Under the pieces are notes generated by a model. The model was not told the origin of the DNA and made no database searches. It saw only the letters and a list, made by a program, of their open reading frames with translations. A DNA stretch of 64,000 bases from positions 1,036,278 to 1,100,277 of the forward strand of contig JAAGOF010000064.1 in assembly GCA_010645155.1 (NCBI GenBank), in the 5' to 3' direction. A program made the translations under genes and the position numbers. The DNA is from Tigriopus japonicus. Taxonomy: Eukaryota; Arthropoda; Copepoda; Harpacticoida; Harpacticidae. Positions 58,194 through 64,000 of this stretch are shown in pieces. Every line of letters begins with the position of its first letter. Within the stretch, counting starts at the first letter, position 1.

Positions 58194-58201
58194 TATTTAA
58201 A
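58194..58201 (+). promoter_or_regulatory. TATA-like box before the ADAMTS-like gene
   Basis: TATTTAAA 73 bp before the preferred start codon at 58274, a plausible distance for a short 5' UTR. Confidence 0.35.
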
Positions 58202-58273
58202 CGAGTGGAAAGATCCTGTTATGCGGGCATTTGCATTCAAAACTTGACAAAGCTGGAGCAAGTGTGCCTCACT

Positions 58274-60607
58274 ATGGCTCATAGCAATGGTAAATTATTA
58301 ATCCTTTTGTTTCTGTTGGGATCGAACTATGGATTCCTTCACAAACACATGTCTAAAGATGAGCTGGGCATGTACTTCCAAACCAACGAACACACCCAAG
58401 TCGACAGCAACTCGTACACAGTGGCTCCCATCCAACGTCAGAGCGTTTTAGCGAAACGGTCGGAAAATGGAGAAACTCCGGATTTAGCCGTATCTTTGGA
58501 GGCATTTGGACAAAATTTTCATCTCAACTTGGTACAAAATAAACACCTAGTTCACAACGAGACGACTGTGAGTACGACTACACCAGACGGAACCTCCACC
58601 AAAAAGATTTCCAAGGAGCTATTACATTGTTTCTACCAAGTCAAAGACGATCGACACTACGGTGGAATTAGCACGTGCTACAATAGCTACGAGGGATACT
58701 TCATTGATGGAGATTCGGTGGTAGAAATCAGCCCATTGACCAATCAGTTGGCCCAAAAAGCCAAAAGAGCCCAACGGAACAAACGGACTGGTTCCACCTC
58801 TATTGACAGCCAATACCATTTGATAAAACGAACCAAATTGAGTGAGTTTCGCGAACGGTTTGGTCCCTTGGAACGGTCCATCAACATGAAGATGAATACT
58901 AGTGACGATATCATCGTGAAAAAGCGGGGCCTCGGTTGTGGCAAACCTGATCTTTACCTTGAGTTAGGGATCACTATGGATAGGGAAGCATACCTCATCT
59001 TCAACCATCAAAAGAAACTCCAGAGTAAGAACGGCATTTCTAGTATCATTCTCTTGATCATCAATGGAATGAACGCCATCTACCACCATCCAACCTTGGG
59101 TAGGGCCGTGAATTTTGTAGTCAATAACATCGAAATCATGGATGGAGCTGCACCCTATCGCACTGACGGAGAACGACAAGCCCTGCTAACGGCTTTTTGT
59201 CAATACTATGCTGAGAAGAACAAGGACAGGAAGTACGACCTAGGCGTTCTTTTCTCGGGGATTGACATGTGGGCTCCGACCGCTAAGGGAGAGAAAAGCA
59301 TGTCCACCATGGGTCTCTCAGCCGTTGGAACAGTTTGCAACGCACAGTGGAGTTGCGTTATTGCGGAAACTGGAGTAAGAGACAAGTATGGTCAGGCCTA
59401 CCCATCCACTGGATTCAATATGGTGTATATAACTGGTCACGAAATCGGTCACAACATTGGCATCCATCATGACGGTCATCAGGTAAAACCAGGATCAAAC
59501 GAACCTGACGTCTTCAAAACTTGCGAACTCAACGGTTTTGTAATGTCCCCAACTCGTGGTCCCGAGGGTGAAACACCGTGGTCTTCTTGCTCACGGAATT
59601 TCTTGTGCTACTATATTAATGCGCCTTGCATGGAAAACAAGGGAGTTGCTCCTTCGGATCTTGACCACGTGGTTCGGTATGGTCTCACACCTGGAATGTA
59701 CTACACCGCCAGCGATCATTGCAAGTTCCTCATGGACGGCGAGGAAAGCGCCCAAGCCATCAACAAAAACATGGCCGATATCTGTGATAAAGGAATCCAA
59801 TGTGAAGTGGCATCCAAAAATCGCATTGAGTACAGTGGACCCGCATTGCAAGGAACATCATGTGGGCCTGGAAAGGTTTGCATGAATAACGAGTGTGTAG
59901 GAGCCACCGGAAGACAAGCGGTCCTCGAACCTTCATGGGGAGAGTGGAGTGAGACCGGTGGATGCTCGGGCGGATGTGTCAGCGACTCAAAGGGCTACCA
60001 GACCCTCACTAGAACCTGCCTTTTTTCAGGCGATGGGGCTAAGGAAGGCGATTGTGTTGGTCCCACTACGAAAGTCGAACTTTGCGATAACCCAGATAAA
60101 AGTGGCTGTCTTGCCAAAGATACTGCCATCGGATATGCTTCCGCTGCTTGTAGCGTCATCAAAACTGACTTCACCGAGGTCTTCGGCCAATGGATCAGTG
60201 GGCAAGGCTTTCAAAAAGAATATGATGAAACGGATCCAAACCGGGCATGTCAGATCTATTGTAGTGCGTCCAAAGGGGGTTCGAAATCCCCGGCAGAAAT
60301 CATGACCAAGTACAATCGCTTGGACCTCGCTTACTTTCCCGATGGAACCCCATGCCACAAGGTGAAGGATTTCACCTTCTATTGCCAGGGGAGGGCTTGT
60401 GTCAATCCCAGCGGCCGTGGCCAACGATCCAGTAGCAAAGGAGCCCAAGTTGTCACGAACGTGGGATTCCAACCAGGTCCCGATGTAGAGAAGTACTTGA
60501 CTTTGGACGAAAATGGTAATCCATTGTCCAATATTATCCCTGAGGTTGGAGATGGTACAAATACCGAGTTCCAATTGGAAGATGGCTTCGAAATCCCCAC
60601 TGCTTAG
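58274..60607 (+). CDS. ADAMTS-like secreted zinc metalloprotease
   Basis: An intronless frame. The ATG at 58274 gives 777 residues starting with a signal peptide (KLLILLFLLGSNYGF); the frame is open to 58094 but without a better start. A propeptide follows with basic cleavage sites RNKR (about 170) and VKKR (about 218). The reprolysin catalytic domain has the zinc site HEIGHNIGIHHDGH at about 389 and Met-turn FVMSPTRG. Then a Cys-rich disintegrin-like region (to about 550), one thrombospondin type 1 repeat (WGEWSETGGCSGGC, about 555) and a Cys-rich module with CSASKGG, GTPCHKV and CQGRACV. ADAMTS enzymes cut extracellular matrix proteins. There is only one TSP1 repeat and the C-terminal tail is short. 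All three zinc His and the Glu are present, so it is probably active. Confidence 0.9.
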   Translation: MAHSNGKLLILLFLLGSNYGFLHKHMSKDELGMYFQTNEHTQVDSNSYTVAPIQRQSVLAKRSENGETPDLAVSLEAFGQNFHLNLVQNKHLVHNETTVSTTTPDGTSTKKISKELLHCFYQVKDDRHYGGISTCYNSYEGYFIDGDSVVEISPLTNQLAQKAKRAQRNKRTGSTSIDSQYHLIKRTKLSEFRERFGPLERSINMKMNTSDDIIVKKRGLGCGKPDLYLELGITMDREAYLIFNHQKKLQSKNGISSIILLIINGMNAIYHHPTLGRAVNFVVNNIEIMDGAAPYRTDGERQALLTAFCQYYAEKNKDRKYDLGVLFSGIDMWAPTAKGEKSMSTMGLSAVGTVCNAQWSCVIAETGVRDKYGQAYPSTGFNMVYITGHEIGHNIGIHHDGHQVKPGSNEPDVFKTCELNGFVMSPTRGPEGETPWSSCSRNFLCYYINAPCMENKGVAPSDLDHVVRYGLTPGMYYTASDHCKFLMDGEESAQAINKNMADICDKGIQCEVASKNRIEYSGPALQGTSCGPGKVCMNNECVGATGRQAVLEPSWGEWSETGGCSGGCVSDSKGYQTLTRTCLFSGDGAKEGDCVGPTTKVELCDNPDKSGCLAKDTAIGYASAACSVIKTDFTEVFGQWISGQGFQKEYDETDPNRACQIYCSASKGGSKSPAEIMTKYNRLDLAYFPDGTPCHKVKDFTFYCQGRACVNPSGRGQRSSSKGAQVVTNVGFQPGPDVEKYLTLDENGNPLSNIIPEVGDGTNTEFQLEDGFEIPTA

Positions 60608-61794
60608 AAACCTGGCTCCCCGGATGGTAATGATTTGAGTGTATTATATTGACATTAAATGCATTTTTCTGGCAACATTCTGAATCAAAATTGGAAGTCT
60701 TTTGAGCTTTTCGGACATGATCAAAAGAAGTGTTTCCAAAGCATTACCCAGAGTGCAGTCATTAAAACAAAGACTACTTTTATTTCATGACGGTAAAGAC
60801 AAATGAAGAATTAAATTGAAGTCAACAGGACCTTTGACTTACAAATTGTCTTAAAGTAGAGGCCTTTTGATCGCCAAATATGAAGTTACATCCTGAGGAA
60901 TTTGTTCTGCTTTATTTTTAAGCATAAAAAGGGAGGTTTGCAACACAGTGTTCACACTTTTTTAGTAAAATAATTAAATATATTATCCTCCAAATCAGGA
61001 TTTTTTTGTTTGGCTCGTTTTCTATTACAGTACTTGATTTTGGTAAAATCTGATTGAAATTGATCGACTCGCACAAAATCATCGCTTCATTCAATGTAAT
61101 GAATTAGTTCCTTGCAATTCCGGACACAGATAAGCCAATTAGACCACGCTGAAAATCAAGGTTGCGTTATTCTTCTGTATAATTTTTCTTAGTTTTTAGT
61201 AGAGAAAGTTGAAGATACAATCTCATATGCCATTTTCTATTCAACTTCCGGACCGCCGAACCAGAGCAATGCAAATCAACATGGTTTATTGTTTGAGATT
61301 GATTAGTATTTTGTTTTGACATTAAATGCATTTTTCTGGCAACAGGTTGTAATTCAATTATTAGTGTCTCGGACTTTTTGGACTAGGATTTTCAAGCCAA
61401 GAGTAATGGGAACGGACAGAAACAATTTTCAAACGTTTAATAGATACTTTAGTGTAAAGAAACTAAAAAGTTGTGGAGAAGAGGGACATTGCATTTTGTA
61501 GCTTGGACGAAAAAGATTATCACAGTGGTGAAAAAGAATGATCATTGGATGGTGAAGTTCATATTGGACAACCTTTTGCGTCATGTTTTCATGCGTTAAG
61601 GAGGGAACCTTAAAGTGGAGAGCTGCATTTCACATAGCCCAAAAAAAAGGGGCGACGGAATGTGAGTAACTTGCAGAGACCGTTAAGACGGCTATCATGT
61701 TGGAATGAAAAGATGACAAAACAGTTTCTTTTGTCTAGGAGCTTGGGGTTTGTTCCAAAAAGTTTGATATGATTGATTCAACCTTTCGCCGTCT
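60608..61794. repeat. 3' region of the protease gene with a duplicated 28-bp word
   Basis: TTGACATTAAATGCATTTTT and the following CTGGCAACA occur at about 60649 and again at about 61316. The first copy contains ATTAAA 47 bp after the protease stop and may be its poly(A) signal. No gene is seen in the interval. Confidence 0.5.
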
Positions 61795-63180
61795 TTAGTT
61801 ACCATTCGTTTTGGCCGCGGCTGCCAGTTTTGACGCCTTTCTTCTTTTCACTTGCTTGCGGTGTTCTTTTTCCATAATGTCTTCTTTTAAATTTAATCTT
61901 AAGATTTCTTCCACTAGAACATCTTCTTGGGTTATGCTTGGGGGCAGATTTTTCAAAGCATCCAAAGTCTCGTACATGGACGGACAATTCTTCCTCACAC
62001 TTTTGGGCAAAGCCGCTCGGATGAGCACAAGCCCCACTCTGAATAGCACTTTGACCCCTTCGCACAAGAACATATCCCAAACCCGCATTACCGTGGGCCA
62101 TGGAAGGGTGCGAGAATACACACACAGAAACCATTCCGTCATGTACAAGACGGGCTCAATTTCTTGCTTTTTTAGATGCTTGTAAATGGCCGGCGACACG
62201 CGTCTTAGCAAGCCATGGAGGATATCTCCGTCTAATTGAATGGCTTCTAGTCCGGGACTATAATACCCGGGGATATACTTATCGCAGATCATCACCATGC
62301 ACCAGAAGGCCTGTTCCGCGGGCAAATTCATGAGCAGCAAGGCCGCAATCGGCGCCATGGCTTGACAATAGCCTTCAGCCGGATGCAGGACGCAATAGGC
62401 CTTGAGAACTTGGAACAAACCAGCTTGGCCAATTTTTTCGTAGGTCCCACCAAAGAGCTCATGCGTGGGAAAGTTGCGATGCAAATCCTTCTCGATATCA
62501 TCGATCCAATTCTGCCCGTTTTGTGAATTTGTCTTTTGATTCTGGAAAACGGGAAAAGAAACGCATTCATTGATCGTTCGTAAATGTACCCGCGTTGACT
62601 TCAAAGCGGTACGCACATAGAGTCGCTTGAATTGATGCTTCTTATCGGGTTGATTGAGGTAGAAGTGAGCGCCCGAGAGCTTGAGCCAAGCTCTGGATCG
62701 CACCGAGGACGGAATGCCTTTTCGACAACGTTCGCGCACCTTTTTATAGTCTTTCATCATATGCGTCTCCCAATCGTTCATCATCTCCAACCATTTGGCC
62801 TCCCGACGAATTTGAACTTTGACCAATCGAGCCGCCAACTCCTCATCCGGAGCCTCTGGGCTCGATTGAACTTGGTTATCGGGCCCGCTCAAAAATCCGT
62901 ACCTAGAATGCCCAAGTCATCGATCCATTCCCATTAATAAGCCTTCGTCTCATGTGTACATTGAACGAATGCCAAATCCCCGCCTCTCGTCTCCCGCCTA
63001 CCTGTCCGTCATACTGGAAACCACGGATTCGTCCATGAACTCGCTGCCCACATTGGAGGTGCCATCCGTGGCGCTTAACCCGGCCTCTTCTTCGGGTCTC
63101 ACGCTCAACGTGTCCCGCACCCGATGGGTCCAATGGGCGGGCAGCTCATCCTCGCGCTCCAGGGTGCCGCGACTGAGCAT
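61795..63180 (-). CDS. TBC1D10-type Rab GTPase-activating protein
   Basis: Two exons, 63180–63002 and 62902–61795, joined in frame across a 99-bp intron, encode 428 residues. The junction restores DRYGFLSG, the motif found before the TBC domain in TBC1D10/EPI64 and Drosophila whacked. The TBC domain spans about residues 120–325. Both catalytic fingers are present: Arg in IEKDLHRNFP (about 202) and Gln in YCQAM (about 240). It should speed GTP hydrolysis on Rab proteins (Rab27/Rab35 are known targets of the family) at the plasma membrane or endosomes. The C-terminus is Lys/Ala-rich. The start at 63180 is the first ATG after an in-frame stop. The symbol of the exact ortholog is not claimed. Confidence 0.92.
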
Positions 63181-64000
63181 TCCGGGCAGATCCAGGCCCA
63201 AACCCAAGAGCTCCTAGAGGAGAAGAAGGCGGAAATAGACAACCAGAGATACGGGGCTCAGCCCAGCCACGCCCCGTCTCACTCGATGCCAGTCCATACG
63301 GGAAATGGCAAGGCGGTTCGCAAAGGTGGTTAGTCGGTTAACTACTTAGCTAGCTAGCTAGCTAATTGGATATCTCGCGATGTTTCAAAGTTCCAGAGAA
63401 AACTGCCGTGAAGATGAACAAGAAGCGACAAGAATTCATTCACTCACTCAGTCAGTCAGAGATGTCAATAAATCGACTACTGGGCAGCCAGGTCAATTCA
63501 TGGGGGGAGGGGGCAGATGGGAAGGAGTGTATGTGTGTGCATGTGGGTGCCTGAGTGATAGCCTGCCTGCCAGTCAAATGGAGAACGGGCCTGACCCCAG
63601 GCCTGTGATGTACACAAAACAACGAGAGCAACAAGGGAGGAGTTCTCAAAAGGCTCAAGATTTACGCTTATGATTCTCGAGGGAGTTGTGTGATAGAAAC
63701 TTTTTATTCTTTCTAAGAATGGGGTACTTTGGCTCAAAAAATAAAAATCTATGTTTCTCTCCAATAACTTAATGTTATGATTTGGTTCTTCAGCAATAAT
63801 TGCTGTTCCAAGGATTTTTTTACGAATCCTTAGAAGAATGATTGGGTTAAGTTTGAGTAAACCAAGTTTTGACCATGCATCATTTTTTTCTTTCATATTT
63901 CATTTGGTTTGATAACCATTGTATGTCTTGAACGCACAACCTGCACCAAGCACGATAATCGTATGACTCAAATACTGATTCAAATTCATTTGAGACTCCA
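63181..64000. other. Upstream region of the TBC1D10-like gene
   Basis: Likely promoter and 5' UTR of the minus-strand gene. It contains a TAGC tetranucleotide run at about 63348–63365 and a GT/GA-rich stretch at 63495–63560. No other gene recognised before the window ends. Confidence 0.4.

Noticed and set aside
58094..58273. N-terminal extension of the protease frame
   Set aside because: It begins with GTG, lacks a signal peptide at its start, and lies over the TATA-like box; the ATG at 58274 gives a proper signal peptide.
62520..62575. Possible short intron in the TBC1D10-like exon 2, because of a TTTCTTTTCCCGTTTTCCAG run
   Set aside because: The only donor in range would give an intron of about 21 bp, and the reading frame is open without it.

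Overview
The window is eukaryotic nuclear DNA. It has GT–AG introns (several of only 40–70 bp), AATAAA poly(A) signals, metazoan gene families, tRNA-like SINEs, many DNA transposon remnants and an 893-base assembly gap (25251–26143). The gene set (GH13 maltase, MIOS, SLC45, TBC1D10, DIPK2, BTB zinc finger, ADAMTS-like protease) and short runs of the arthropod telomere motif TTAGG suggest an arthropod. The compact genes scattered between AT-rich, transposon-filled spacers would fit a crustacean such as a copepod, but that is inference.

Layout. 1–2510: a foldback repeat, a hAT-like element and a broken LINE reverse transcriptase. 5358–10740 (+): the last three exons of a GH13 maltase; its first intron visible here holds at least five nested or adjacent DNA transposon remnants. 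12881–10794 (-): a four-exon TKL-type kinase, tail to tail with the maltase (53 bp between stop codons). 14750–16532 (+): a three-exon DIPK2-like secretory-pathway kinase-fold protein. 19293–16816 (-): a five-exon BTB zinc-finger protein, again tail to tail with its neighbour, with interleaved poly(A) signals. 19294–34539: 15 kb of repeats, including MITEs, a Mutator-like element, tRNA-type SINEs, the gap and a hAT element. 34540–37416 (+): single-exon MIOS (GATOR2). 37417–45106: more elements (hAT, Mutator-like foldback, a decayed mariner). 45107–52190 (+): a 13-exon SLC45 sugar/proton symporter. 52508–53352: a hAT element. 56101–57093 (+): a secreted kelch protein. 58274–60607 (+): an ADAMTS-like metalloprotease. 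63180–61795 (-): a two-exon TBC1D10 Rab GAP.

The genes do not form a pathway; they are unrelated housekeeping and secretory genes. The most striking content is the density of short non-autonomous DNA transposons whose ends can be fixed to the base by 7–9 bp target-site duplications. Two of them carry arrays of short repeats just inside the ends, and one 166-bp family is present in three copies of identical length. I saw no CRISPR array, operon, rRNA, viral genome or defence island, and nothing I could defend as a new biological system.
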